Of a stretch of DNA of 26,455 bases, positions 1 through 6,550 are shown piece after piece (within the stretch, counting starts at the first letter, position 1; the number at the start of each line of letters is the position of its first letter). Below the pieces are notes generated by a model. The model had not been told where the DNA came from. It saw only the letters and a program-made list of their open reading frames with translations, and searched no databases. The stretch is from CAYZXT01 sp964482515 (GTDB lineage: Bacteria; Elusimicrobiota; Elusimicrobia; FEN-1173). A program made the position numbers and the translations under genes. Location: positions 1-26,455 of the forward strand of contig CAYZXT010000036.1 in assembly GCA_964482515.1 (NCBI GenBank), given 5' to 3'.

Positions 1-419
1 TCAAACGCCGCAAGACCGTCGCGGACCATCTTCAGCGCCACGTCCCCCATGCGCGGGACAAGGCGGTTCGTTTCGGGGACGGGAGATTCTTTAAACAGGT
101 GGAAGTAGGCGGTTTGGGAAACGTTGACGGCCTGGTCGCCGATCCGCTCAAGGTCCGAGTTGATGTGCATCACCGTGGTGATCAGACGTAAATCCACGGC
201 CATGGGCTGATGCAGGGCCAGCATCTTGACGCAGCGGTCGTCGATCTCGATGTGCAGGCGATTGACGATTATTTCCAGATCGAAAACATCCTGGGCCAAG
301 TCAACGTCCCGCGACATGAGGGCCGTGACCGCGATCTCGACCATGTTCACCGCTATATCGCCCATGTGCAGCAGGCGCTCCTTCAGCGATTTCAACTCAT
401 GGTCGAAATGGGATTCCAT
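1..419 (-). CDS. phoU: PhoU phosphate-signalling regulator (3' end outside window)
   Basis: PhoU links the Pst phosphate transporter to the PhoR kinase and keeps the Pho regulon off when phosphate is plentiful. About 139 N-terminal residues are visible; the reading frame stays open to base 1, so the C-terminal part lies outside the window. The visible part starts MESHFDHELKSLKERLLHMG and is all helical. It carries the PhoU-type segments ALHQPMAVDLRLITTVMHIN and SDLERIGDQAVNVS, the E/D-x-x-R-I-G-D motif family that binds metal clusters. The ATG lies four bases after the pstB stop, so it is the last visible gene of the pst operon. Identity is firm from motif and context. Confidence 0.96.
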   Translation of the reverse strand, partial: MESHFDHELKSLKERLLHMGDIAVNMVEIAVTALMSRDVDLAQDVFDLEIIVNRLHIEIDDRCVKMLALHQPMAVDLRLITTVMHINSDLERIGDQAVNVSQTAYFHLFKESPVPETNRLVPRMGDVALKMVRDGLAAF

Positions 420-423
420 TAAA

Positions 424-1311
424 TCATCCGAACCGGCCGGTGATGTAGTCCTCGGTTTTTTTCTGGACGGGGTTCGTAAAGATGCGGGTGGTGAGATCGT
501 ATTCAATCAGCTCTCCCAGGAGGAAGAACGCCGTCATGTCCGAGACGCGCGCGGCCTGCTGCATGTTGTGCGTCACGATGACGATGGTGAGCTTGCCGTT
601 GAGGGAGAGGATGAGCTCTTCGATCTTTGCGGTGGAAATGGGGTCCAGCGCAGAACATGGCTCGTCCAAGAGCAGGACTTCGGGCTCCACGGCCAGGGCG
701 CGGGCGATGCAGAGCCGCTGCTGCTGTCCGCCGGAGAGGCTGGTGCCCGCCTGTTTCAGCTTGTCCTTCACTTCGTCCCAAAGCGCGGCGGCGCGAAGGC
801 TTTTCTCGACGGTTTCTTCCACGGTCTTGCGGTTGCGCACGCCGTTCAAACGCAGGCCCGACGCCACGTTGTCGAATATGGACATGGTCGGGAACGGGTT
901 CGCTTTCTGGAACACCATGCCGATGTGCCGGCGGACCAGCACGGCGTCCACGCCCTTTTCGTATAGATCCTGTCCGCCCACCAAGACCCGGCCTTCCACG
1001 CGGGCGCCCGGGACCGTTTCGTGCATGCGGTTGACGCACCGGATCAACGTGGATTTGCCGCAGCCGGAAGGGCCGATGATGGCCGTCACTTTTTTGGACG
1101 GGATATCCAAAGAAACATCCTTGAGGACGTGGTTGGTCCCGAACCAGGCGTTCACGCCCTCGACTTGAATTCCATCGGCGCTAGCCGTGGTCCCAGTTTG
1201 TGGAATGGGACCGTCCAAAGCCGCCTCGTTTTTCGTCTGCATCGATTGTTCGGCCACAGGTATTCTGAGATTGTCCATGTTCAGTTGCGCGACCAATGCC
1301 TGATCCAGCAT
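424..1311 (-). CDS. pstB: PstB, phosphate ABC transporter ATPase
   Basis: This is the cytoplasmic ATPase that powers PstSCA phosphate import. Visible motifs are Walker A GPSGCGKST (Lys about residue 86), signature LSGGQQQRLCIARAL, Walker B VLLLDEPCSALDP and the H-loop VIVTHNMQQA. The protein is 295 aa, while most PstB proteins are near 250 aa. The extra ~45 residues are a polar N-terminal tail before the core begins at IQVEGVNAWFG. The ATG at 1311 is supported by an AAAGGGGG Shine-Dalgarno about eight bases upstream; internal Met12 and Met24 are alternatives. It follows pstA by 27 bp and precedes phoU by 4 bp. Confidence 0.97.
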   Translation of the reverse strand: MLDQALVAQLNMDNLRIPVAEQSMQTKNEAALDGPIPQTGTTASADGIQVEGVNAWFGTNHVLKDVSLDIPSKKVTAIIGPSGCGKSTLIRCVNRMHETVPGARVEGRVLVGGQDLYEKGVDAVLVRRHIGMVFQKANPFPTMSIFDNVASGLRLNGVRNRKTVEETVEKSLRAAALWDEVKDKLKQAGTSLSGGQQQRLCIARALAVEPEVLLLDEPCSALDPISTAKIEELILSLNGKLTIVIVTHNMQQAARVSDMTAFFLLGELIEYDLTTRIFTNPVQKKTEDYITGRFG

Positions 1312-1338
1312 GACATGTCGCCCCCTTTCATTTTCATT

Positions 1339-2196
1339 TTACGTCGTCACCGGCTTCCGGAGAACGACGCGGGCCGTGATTCCGGCCAAAAGCACAACCG
1401 TCAACAACACGAGCCCCGCGGCCCAGGCCTGGCGGTGCCAGTCCGGGTAGGGCGCGATGGCGTAGGTGTAAATCATGGCGGGGAGCGACGCCGTGGGCTC
1501 CATCAAACCGTGACTCCAGTAGCGGTTGCCGAAGGCGGTGAACAGCAGCGGCGCGGTCTCGCCGGCCACCCGCGCGAAGTCCAGCATGATCCCCGTCAGG
1601 ATCCCCCGCATCGCCGTCGGGATGACGACGAAGCAGGTGGCCTTCCACTTGGGGATGCCCAGGGCCAAGGCCGCCTCGCGGACGTTGGACGGCACCAGGT
1701 TCAAGAACTCTTCGGTCGTGCGCACGGCGATCGGGATCATCATGATCCCCAGGGCGAAACCGCCGGCGATGGCGGTGAACTTGCGCATCGGCAAAACGAT
1801 CAGCGCGTAGGCGAAGATGCCCATCACGATGGACGGCACGCCGTTCACCATGTCCGTCATGAAACGGACCGTGTCCCCGAACTTGTTGTGGCCGAACTCC
1901 GAAAGGTAGATGCCCGCGCCGACGCCGATGGGCAACCCGAAAGCCCCCGCCAGGGCCAGCAGTTTGGCGCTGCCCACCAGCGCGTTGGCCATGCCGCCGC
2001 CGGACTCGCCGACGGGTTTCGGCAATTTTGTGAAAAAGTCCCAGTTGATGGCGGAGATGCCGTTCACCCAAAGGTACCCGAGGATGAAGAACAGCACGCT
2101 CAACACCGCGACCGCGCAGACGGCGGTCAGGAAGAACGCCCCCACGTTCAGGATTTTTCGACGGTGATAATTGGGCGGGACTGTCAGCGAGACCAT
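1339..2196 (-). CDS. pstA: PstA, phosphate ABC transporter permease
   Basis: This is one of the two inner-membrane permease subunits of the high-affinity phosphate importer. The 285-aa protein has an N-terminal membrane helix (about residues 17-41), a loop, then a typical BPD_transp_1 core. It carries the EAA coupling segment REAALALGIPKWKATCFVVIP that contacts PstB. The start overlaps the end of pstC by 13 bp. The ATG is preceded by a run of adenines rather than a Shine-Dalgarno, so translation probably depends on ribosomes finishing pstC. Length and motifs are normal for the family. Confidence 0.96.
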   Translation of the reverse strand: MVSLTVPPNYHRRKILNVGAFFLTAVCAVAVLSVLFFILGYLWVNGISAINWDFFTKLPKPVGESGGGMANALVGSAKLLALAGAFGLPIGVGAGIYLSEFGHNKFGDTVRFMTDMVNGVPSIVMGIFAYALIVLPMRKFTAIAGGFALGIMMIPIAVRTTEEFLNLVPSNVREAALALGIPKWKATCFVVIPTAMRGILTGIMLDFARVAGETAPLLFTAFGNRYWSHGLMEPTASLPAMIYTYAIAPYPDWHRQAWAAGLVLLTVVLLAGITARVVLRKPVTT

Positions 2197-3188
2197 TTTT
2201 TTTGCGTGCTCCAGACCAGGAGCCGCGCCAGGGCGTTCATGACGAAGGTGATGCCGAACAGCACCAATCCGATTTCGATCAGCGCGCTGAGATACAAATC
2301 TCCCGTGGCTTCCGTGAACTCGTTGGCCAGCACCGCGGCCATGGTGTATCCCGGGGCGAAGAGCGAGGCGGAAATCTGCGGCGTGTTGCCGATGACCATG
2401 GTGACCGCCATGGTTTCCCCGAGGGCGCGGGCCAGGGCCAGGAAGATCGCCCCGGCTATGCCGGACTTGGCGAAGGGCAGCGAAACCTGCATGGCCACTT
2501 CCCAGCGCGTCGCGCCGAGGGCCAGCGAGGCCTCGCGCAAAACGGAGGGAACCGTCAGCAGCACTTCGCGCGACACCGTGATGATGAAGGGGATGATCAT
2601 GATGGCGAGGATGATCCCGGCGCTCAGCATGCCGATCCCGTAGGGCGGGCCGGTGAAAAGCGGAAGGAACCCGAAGGTCTCTCCCAGGAAGGGCTGAAGG
2701 TATTGGCGGACGATGGGGACCAGCACGAAAATCCCCAGCAAACCGTAAATCACGCTGGGAACCGCCGCAAGCAATTCCGTCATAAAAGAGAGCATGTCGG
2801 ATATTTTTCGAGGGGCCAGTTCCGAGAGGAAAAGCGCGGCGCCGATGCCGAACGGCACGGCGATGACGAGGGCCAGCAGCGATGAAACGATCGTCCCATA
2901 GATGAAGGGCAGCGCGCCGAATTCACCCATCACCGGGTCCCAGACTTGGCCGTTCAGAAACTTCAAGCCGAATTCATGCCGGGCCAAAGCGGAGTGTTGC
3001 CAAAGGATCCAGCCGATGGCCAGCGCGATGACGATGATGGAACTGGAGAAAACGAAGGTCGTTCCCTCGAAGAACCGGTCCCCCCAGCGAGACGTCCCGG
3101 CGGGATTCTTCCATAAAGGCTTATGGGGACGGGCTTCGCGCCCGTCCCCATTCGCCGTCAATTCTTTTTCGAGAACCGTTTCAGCCAT
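2184..3188 (-). CDS. pstC: PstC, phosphate ABC transporter permease
   Basis: This is the second permease subunit of the Pst importer (334 aa). A cytoplasmic N-terminal tail of about 50 residues is followed by a first membrane helix near residues 50-65 and the BPD_transp_1 core. The EAA-loop segment is LREASLALGATRWEVAMQVSLP. Its start codon shares one base with the pstS stop (TAATG junction). The N-terminal tail is partly encoded by a perfect 12-bp inverted repeat (listed separately), giving NGDGREARPHKP. The last sense codons include an eight-adenine run that also supplies the A of the pstA start codon. Confidence 0.96.
   Translation of the reverse strand: MAETVLEKELTANGDGREARPHKPLWKNPAGTSRWGDRFFEGTTFVFSSSIIVIALAIGWILWQHSALARHEFGLKFLNGQVWDPVMGEFGALPFIYGTIVSSLLALVIAVPFGIGAALFLSELAPRKISDMLSFMTELLAAVPSVIYGLLGIFVLVPIVRQYLQPFLGETFGFLPLFTGPPYGIGMLSAGIILAIMIIPFIITVSREVLLTVPSVLREASLALGATRWEVAMQVSLPFAKSGIAGAIFLALARALGETMAVTMVIGNTPQISASLFAPGYTMAAVLANEFTEATGDLYLSALIEIGLVLFGITFVMNALARLLVWSTQKKWSR
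3123..3151. repeat. Perfect 12-bp inverted repeat inside pstC 5' coding region
   Basis: The arms ATGGGGACGGGC (3123-3134) and GCCCGTCCCCAT (3140-3151) are exact reverse complements around the five-base loop TTCGC. The element lies about 13-22 codons into pstC and is in frame. In the mRNA it would form a very stable GC-rich hairpin just after the pstC start, downstream of the pstS stop. It could damp pstC translation relative to pstS, protect the pstS message 3' end, or be a small palindromic element inserted into the tail. Confidence 0.8.
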
Positions 3189-4216
3189 TATTTGATGGTT
3201 GTAATCGTTTCCCGCACCATGGAAACCACGGCGTCCGGAAGGGGCGCGTAGCCCAGGTCCGCCGCGAAACCCTCCCCGGAATCAAGCATCCAGGTCAGGA
3301 AGTCCTTGATGATCTGGCCCTTGCGCCCGCCGGTCCTTTCATAGACCAACAGCCAGGTGAAGGTGGAGATGGGGTAGGCGTCTTCGCCCGCGGCGTTGGT
3401 GATGGACACGCGGAAGTCGCGGGGCATCCTTTTCGCCGCAGCGGCCGCGGCCGCCGTGACGCTGTCGATGCTGGCTTCCACAAACTTGCCGGCCTGGTTC
3501 TGCACTACGCCGGAGGAAATGTTGTTCTGCTTCGCGTATATGAGTTCCACGTAGCCGATGCTGTTGGGCGTCTGTTTGACGGTGCCGGCAACGCCTTCGT
3601 TACCCTTGCCGCCCAGACCCACCGGCCAGTTGACCGACGTACCCTTGCCGACCTTGTTCTTCCATTCCTCACTGACTTTAGAGAGATAGTCGACGAAGCA
3701 AAAAGTCGTGCCTGAACCATCCGAACGGTGTACCACCACAATGGGCGAGGACGGTAAACTCACTCCACCATTAAGAGCGGCGATGGCCGGATCGTTCCAT
3801 TTCTTGATCTTTCCCAGGAAGATGTCCGCCAGGACCGGGCCGGAGAACTTCAACTTCTCGGAAACGCCGGGGATGTTATAGATAGGAACGACCGCTCCCA
3901 GCACTGTGGGGATGTGGAGGATTTTGCCGTCCACGGCGAACAGCTGCTTGTCGTCCATGGGACCGTCGGTGGCGCCGAAGTCCACCGTCTTGTTGGTGAT
4001 CTGCCGGATGCCGCCGCCGGAACCGATGGACTGATAATTGATCTGAACGTCCTGATGGGCCTTGTGGTATTCGTCAAACCATTTCGAATAGATGGGATAC
4101 GGGAAGGTGGCGCCCGCGCCGTTCAGCGTGATGACGTCGGCGGCGGGAAGGCTCTGCCCCATGAGGGACATCAGCGCGACCATGCTTGCCGCTTTCGTTA
4201 GGAATTTGGTTCTCAT
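3188..4216 (-). CDS. pstS: PstS, periplasmic phosphate-binding protein
   Basis: This is the periplasmic receptor that captures phosphate and delivers it to PstCA. The 342-aa precursor has a Sec signal peptide (MRTKFLTKAASMVALMSLMG) with likely cleavage after ALA-type residues near position 26, before DVITLNGAGATFP. Phosphate-contact motifs typical of PstS are seen in order: GAGATFPYPIY, SIGSGGGIRQI, VDFGATDGPM and HRSDGSGTT. An alanine run (TAAAAAAAAKR) sits near residue 255. The gene is first in the pst operon, has the Shine-Dalgarno GGAGG eight bases before ATG and a PhoB-box-like triple repeat upstream, so phosphate starvation should induce it. Confidence 0.97.
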   Translation of the reverse strand: MRTKFLTKAASMVALMSLMGQSLPAADVITLNGAGATFPYPIYSKWFDEYHKAHQDVQINYQSIGSGGGIRQITNKTVDFGATDGPMDDKQLFAVDGKILHIPTVLGAVVPIYNIPGVSEKLKFSGPVLADIFLGKIKKWNDPAIAALNGGVSLPSSPIVVVHRSDGSGTTFCFVDYLSKVSEEWKNKVGKGTSVNWPVGLGGKGNEGVAGTVKQTPNSIGYVELIYAKQNNISSGVVQNQAGKFVEASIDSVTAAAAAAAKRMPRDFRVSITNAAGEDAYPISTFTWLLVYERTGGRKGQIIKDFLTWMLDSGEGFAADLGYAPLPDAVVSMVRETITTIK

Positions 4217-4250
4217 TTTGGTGCCTCCGAGAGTGATTTATGTTACTTGT

Positions 4251-4283
4251 CCAATGTGACGTTCATATGACGTCCATGTAATG
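4251..4283 (-). promoter_or_regulatory. Candidate triple PhoB box of the pst operon
   Basis: On the minus strand three contiguous 11-bp units read CATTACATGGA (4273-4283), CGTCATATGAA (4262-4272) and CGTCACATTGG (4251-4261). The spacing and the (C/T)GTCAYA core match the known Pho box, which is built from 11-bp direct repeats bound by PhoB dimers. A weak -10 (CATAAA, about 8 bp downstream) and the pstS start 35 bp downstream fit a PhoB-activated promoter without a normal -35. Confidence 0.8.
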
Positions 4284-4300
4284 AGTGCTTGAAGAAACCT

Positions 4301-4345
4301 CCCCCTTTTCAATAGCAAAATGGGGTCCCCGGGCTGGAAAGGGGG
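4301..4345 (-). terminator. Inverted repeat between porin gene and pstS
   Basis: CCCCCTTTTC (4301-4310) and GGAAAGGGGG (4336-4345) can form a stem of ten pairs including one G-T wobble, with a 25-base loop that itself contains GGGGTCCCC. It follows the porin stop by about 30 bp on the minus strand. No clean U-tract follows, so it is either a weak terminator or an mRNA-stabilising hairpin; the terminator role is inferred. Confidence 0.4.
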
Positions 4346-4373
4346 AAACCATCCCGGGGGGATCCCCAAATGA

Positions 4374-5579
4374 TCAGAACTTGACGGAATAGTCCAGCTG
4401 GAACCGGTTGATATCGTCCCGGCCGGGGGTCAGGCCCACATTGTCCACCTTCGTCTGGAAAGCCTTGAAGGAGACAGTGGTATAGTCCTGCGGGCAGTAA
4501 GCGAGCCAAGCGATGTGGCCGCGGCGGTTGGTCCCGCCGTCGCCGAAGTCGGAGTCGGCGATGTCGGCCACGGTGGCGTCGGTTTCGGCCAGCTTGTACA
4601 TATAGCCCACTTCCCAGTTGCCCTGGCCACTGGCTTTATTGATGATGGTGCCGATCTGGTAGCCCATATTCTCATTGTTATTGGAAGGGGCGACGGAATC
4701 GAGCACGCCGTTGTTGATGATGTAGGTCCCCTGCAGGGCCACAGGCTTGTTCATCACCCAGAACGACAACGCGCCGGTCAATTCCGTCACGTTGAATTCG
4801 TTCATCAGGACGCCGCTGCCGTACCGGCGGTTGCCTTCGTTCGTCGCCGCCTGGCTGAAGGTGGCGGCCGTCCCGGAGTTATCCTCGCCCCGGAGCCCGG
4901 TGGTGGATTCGTTCACCCAATAATGGATGGCGGCGCCCACGCGCAGGCGGGACTCGAAGGGAAGCTTGATTTCGGTGCCGACCTGCTGGCTGAAGAGCCA
5001 GGCATCGTTGTTATCAGAAGAGTCTTCATCAACGACCATCTGCAAGGCGTTGGCGAAGATTTTCGCGGGACCGACCAAAAGGTCAAGGCTCTCGCTGATG
5101 CCTTCAGGATTGAAATCGCCGTCCCAAACGATGTCGCTGGAATACTGGGTCCACATGGGGTTGGCCATGCGCCCGCCCTGCAGCTTCAGGAAGCTCCAGG
5201 GTTTGTATTCCAAATACGCCGTGTCGATCCAGAATTCCTTTTGGCTGGAGAGGTTGTCGAAGCTCTGGTTGGTGGAAACCTGCTCCCCCGTGCCGGAGGC
5301 AAACCGGGTCTTCGCCTTGAGCTGATCGTTCAAGGGCATTTCCAAACCGAGACGCAGGCGAAAGCGCTGCCGGCTGCGGTCGGCTTGACCTTTCGTCCTC
5401 TTATTGAAGTTTTCCTGTCGCAGACGGAAATCTCCCGAAACCTTAACTTCCTTAATATGTTTGCCCAGGTTGATGTCTGTCGCGCTCGCCGAGCCGACGC
5501 CCATCGCCAAGGTCAACGCCGCGAGCAACCCCGCGAGCCCGACCCGCCCCCTTACGATTTTGTGCTGTGAATCTTTCAT
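4374..5579 (-). CDS. Putative outer-membrane porin, possibly for phosphate
   Basis: This 401-aa protein has a signal peptide (hydrophobic residues 13-30, cleavage near ASA-T at 33). The mature chain has alternating polar/apolar strand patterns and ends in DYSVKF, the C-terminal aromatic signature of outer-membrane beta-barrels. Segments such as VSGDFRLRQENFNK, RQRFRLRLGLEMPLN and LKLQGGRMANPMW are typical of the putative-porin (Porin_5-like) group. Its place just upstream of pstS suggests phosphate or organophosphate uptake, in the manner of OprO/OprP, but substrate cannot be read from sequence. The ATG has the strong Shine-Dalgarno GAGGAGGA. Its own promoter is unclear, so it may be read through from the PhoB-box operon at 6160. 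Confidence 0.8.
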   Translation of the reverse strand: MKDSQHKIVRGRVGLAGLLAALTLAMGVGSASATDINLGKHIKEVKVSGDFRLRQENFNKRTKGQADRSRQRFRLRLGLEMPLNDQLKAKTRFASGTGEQVSTNQSFDNLSSQKEFWIDTAYLEYKPWSFLKLQGGRMANPMWTQYSSDIVWDGDFNPEGISESLDLLVGPAKIFANALQMVVDEDSSDNNDAWLFSQQVGTEIKLPFESRLRVGAAIHYWVNESTTGLRGEDNSGTAATFSQAATNEGNRRYGSGVLMNEFNVTELTGALSFWVMNKPVALQGTYIINNGVLDSVAPSNNNENMGYQIGTIINKASGQGNWEVGYMYKLAETDATVADIADSDFGDGGTNRRGHIAWLAYCPQDYTTVSFKAFQTKVDNVGLTPGRDDINRFQLDYSVKF

Positions 5580-5656
5580 CTGAATGTCCTCCTCAACTTT
5601 TTTTGGTGTTGAGGGAAGCGCCCTATGGTCGCGACCCCCCTTTTCGTTATAAAACG

Positions 5657-5683
5657 AAAAAATCGTAGCCGCCTTTCAGCGGC
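5657..5683 (-). terminator. Weak intrinsic terminator after the 72-aa gene
   Basis: On the minus strand a GCCGC/GCGGC stem (5668-5683) follows the 72-aa gene by about 10 bp, and a run of six T (5662-5657) starts five bases later. A second palindrome, TTTTCGTT-TTAT-AACGAAAA, overlaps the T run. The stem is short and the gap to the T run is long, so read-through into the porin gene is plausible. Confidence 0.5.
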
Positions 5684-5692
5684 GTTTAATCC

Positions 5693-5911
5693 TCAGGCGA
5701 ACTCCATCGCCCACAGGTTGTTCTGGGACGGCGAACGCCGCACGATCCCCTCCAGGTCCGCCGGTACGGAACCGTGACGGTTCCAGTGCCGGATGATGCG
5801 TTCCTGGTCCCGGCGGGATTCCAGGCGGGAAACGAGCCAGGCCAACCCGGGGTTCCGGGGTTTCAGCCGGACTTCCGCCAGATACAGGTCGAGCGCGGTG
5901 TGGATCGTCAT
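5693..5911 (-). CDS. Uncharacterised 72-aa protein
   Basis: I do not recognise this protein. It begins MTIHTALDLYLAEVRLKPRN and is rich in Arg and Leu, with predicted helices. It has no signal peptide, membrane helix or cysteine. The segment SRRDQERIIRHWNRHGSV is strongly basic and could bind nucleic acid or membrane surfaces, but that is a guess. Its ATG directly abuts the TAA of the upstream 82-aa gene (TAAATG), so the two are almost certainly co-translated. Both sit downstream of a candidate PhoB box and upstream of the porin and pst genes, which implies a phosphate-starvation role. Confidence 0.7.
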   Translation of the reverse strand: MTIHTALDLYLAEVRLKPRNPGLAWLVSRLESRRDQERIIRHWNRHGSVPADLEGIVRRSPSQNNLWAMEFA

Positions 5912-6160
5912 TTAAGCGGCGTGGTCGAACGCTTCGACGCCGAAGGGCGCCGCGGGTTTCCATTCCCAGGAAGCGAATTTGCGGGACGGAACCAGCTGCC
6001 TGACTCTCTTCAGGCCTTCTTCAATGTGCCGGATCTGGTGGTTGACCGTTTCCGGCGAAGCGTCGTTCAGTTCGATCGCATCCAGGAGAAGCTTCAGCTT
6101 ATGCTCCTCCAGCCTCAGGGCGGCCCTTACGTGGTCCGGATGTATTTTCGTGTTTCCCAT
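5912..6160 (-). CDS. Uncharacterised 82-aa helical protein, first gene of a candidate Pho operon
   Basis: I do not recognise this protein. Residues 8-60 are mostly amphipathic helix (VRAALRLEEHKLKLLLDAIE and VNHQIRHIEEGLKRVRQLV), suggesting a small helical bundle or coiled coil. The tail SWEWKPAAPFG is aromatic. There is no signal peptide or membrane segment, so it should be cytoplasmic. The ATG has a clear Shine-Dalgarno (AAAGGAGA) and the TAA touches the ATG of the next gene. A PhoB-box-like repeat ends about 78 bp upstream. It may be a small adaptor of the phosphate response. Confidence 0.72.
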   Translation of the reverse strand: MGNTKIHPDHVRAALRLEEHKLKLLLDAIELNDASPETVNHQIRHIEEGLKRVRQLVPSRKFASWEWKPAAPFGVEAFDHAA

Positions 6161-6237
6161 TTGTGTGTGTCTCCTTTTGTTTTATTGGCCATAGGATACC
6201 GCGGACGCGGATGAAAGCCGATAGTGACGGGGTAAAA

Positions 6238-6259
6238 CCTATTTGACGGGAATGTGACG
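6238..6259 (-). promoter_or_regulatory. Candidate PhoB box upstream of the 82-aa/72-aa operon
   Basis: Minus-strand units CGTCACATTCC (6249-6259) and CGTCAAATAGG (6238-6248) are contiguous 11-bp direct repeats matching the pstS site. A possible -10, CACTAT, lies 11 bp downstream. The site falls 20 bp beyond the stop of the 59-aa gene and directs transcription toward the small-gene pair. Confidence 0.65.
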
Positions 6260-6279
6260 GAACGAAGGAGTCCGTCGGG

Positions 6280-6459
6280 TTACTTGGGGCGGGAAATCCT
6301 CAGGCGTTTCAGGTTGGCCTCGACCTCGCGCAGCCGCAGCGCCAGCTCGCGGGGCGAAAGATTTTTTTCGGAATACGCCGACAGGATCCGCTCAAGGGAG
6401 GCTTTTTCCCTCCTGAGTACGGCGGACAAGTATTCCATGGACGGTTTCGCTTCATTCAT
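6280..6459 (-). CDS. Uncharacterised 59-aa helical protein
   Basis: This is a short reading frame beginning MNEAKPSMEYLSAVLRREKA and ending RLRISRPK. It is almost entirely charged amphipathic helix, with heptad-like leucines (LSPRELALRLREVEANLKRL) that suggest a coiled coil. It has no signal or membrane segment. There is no Shine-Dalgarno before the ATG; instead a TATAAA hexamer ends six bases upstream, consistent with a leaderless transcript. It sits between phoR and the candidate Pho operon in the same direction. Coding status rests on codon pattern, composition and the promoter-like signal; function is unknown. Confidence 0.6.
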   Translation of the reverse strand: MNEAKPSMEYLSAVLRREKASLERILSAYSEKNLSPRELALRLREVEANLKRLRISRPK

Positions 6460-6461
6460 GG

Positions 6462-6473
6462 CCTATTTATAGG
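6462..6473 (-). promoter_or_regulatory. TATAAA -10 box placed for a leaderless mRNA
   Basis: Minus strand reads CCTATAAATAGG just before the ATG at 6459. TATAAA (6471-6466) leaves six bases to the A of ATG, the usual -10 to +1 distance. No clear -35 is visible. Confidence 0.4.
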
Positions 6474-6510
6474 AATTTGGTCCGGGAGATGCCATTGCGG
6501 GGAAATAAAT

Positions 6511-6532
6511 TTCGGGTGAAATCCGGGTGACG
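6511..6532 (-). promoter_or_regulatory. Weak 11-bp direct repeat, possible degenerate PhoB box
   Basis: Minus-strand units CGTCACCCGGA (6522-6532) and TTTCACCCGAA (6511-6521) share TCACCCG at 11-bp spacing. The core departs from the other three sites, and the -10 at 6466-6471 is about 40 bp away, too far for the usual Pho promoter geometry. I list it as a weak candidate only. Confidence 0.25.
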
Positions 6533-6550
6533 GACGCCAACCCGGGAAGA

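Noticed and set aside
1021..2643. Long plus-strand open frame (540 codons) antisense to pstB, pstA and pstC
   Set aside because: It runs opposite to three firmly identified pst genes, is rich in His, Arg, Asp and Gly from GC-rich antisense codons and has no recognisable domain or ribosome site.
4301..4367. GC-rich palindromes (GGGGTCCCC, GGGGATCCCC) as restriction-like or phage sites
   Set aside because: They are short, common in GC-rich sequence and most simply part of the hairpin between the porin gene and pstS.
4515..5570. Plus-strand open frame of 351 codons opposite the porin gene
   Set aside because: It is the antisense shadow of the porin gene, which has a signal peptide, a C-terminal beta-barrel signature and a strong ribosome site.
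6511..6532. Fourth PhoB box upstream of the 59-aa gene
   Set aside because: The 11-bp repeat is real but its core (TCACCCG) differs and its distance to the -10 does not fit; kept only as a weak feature.
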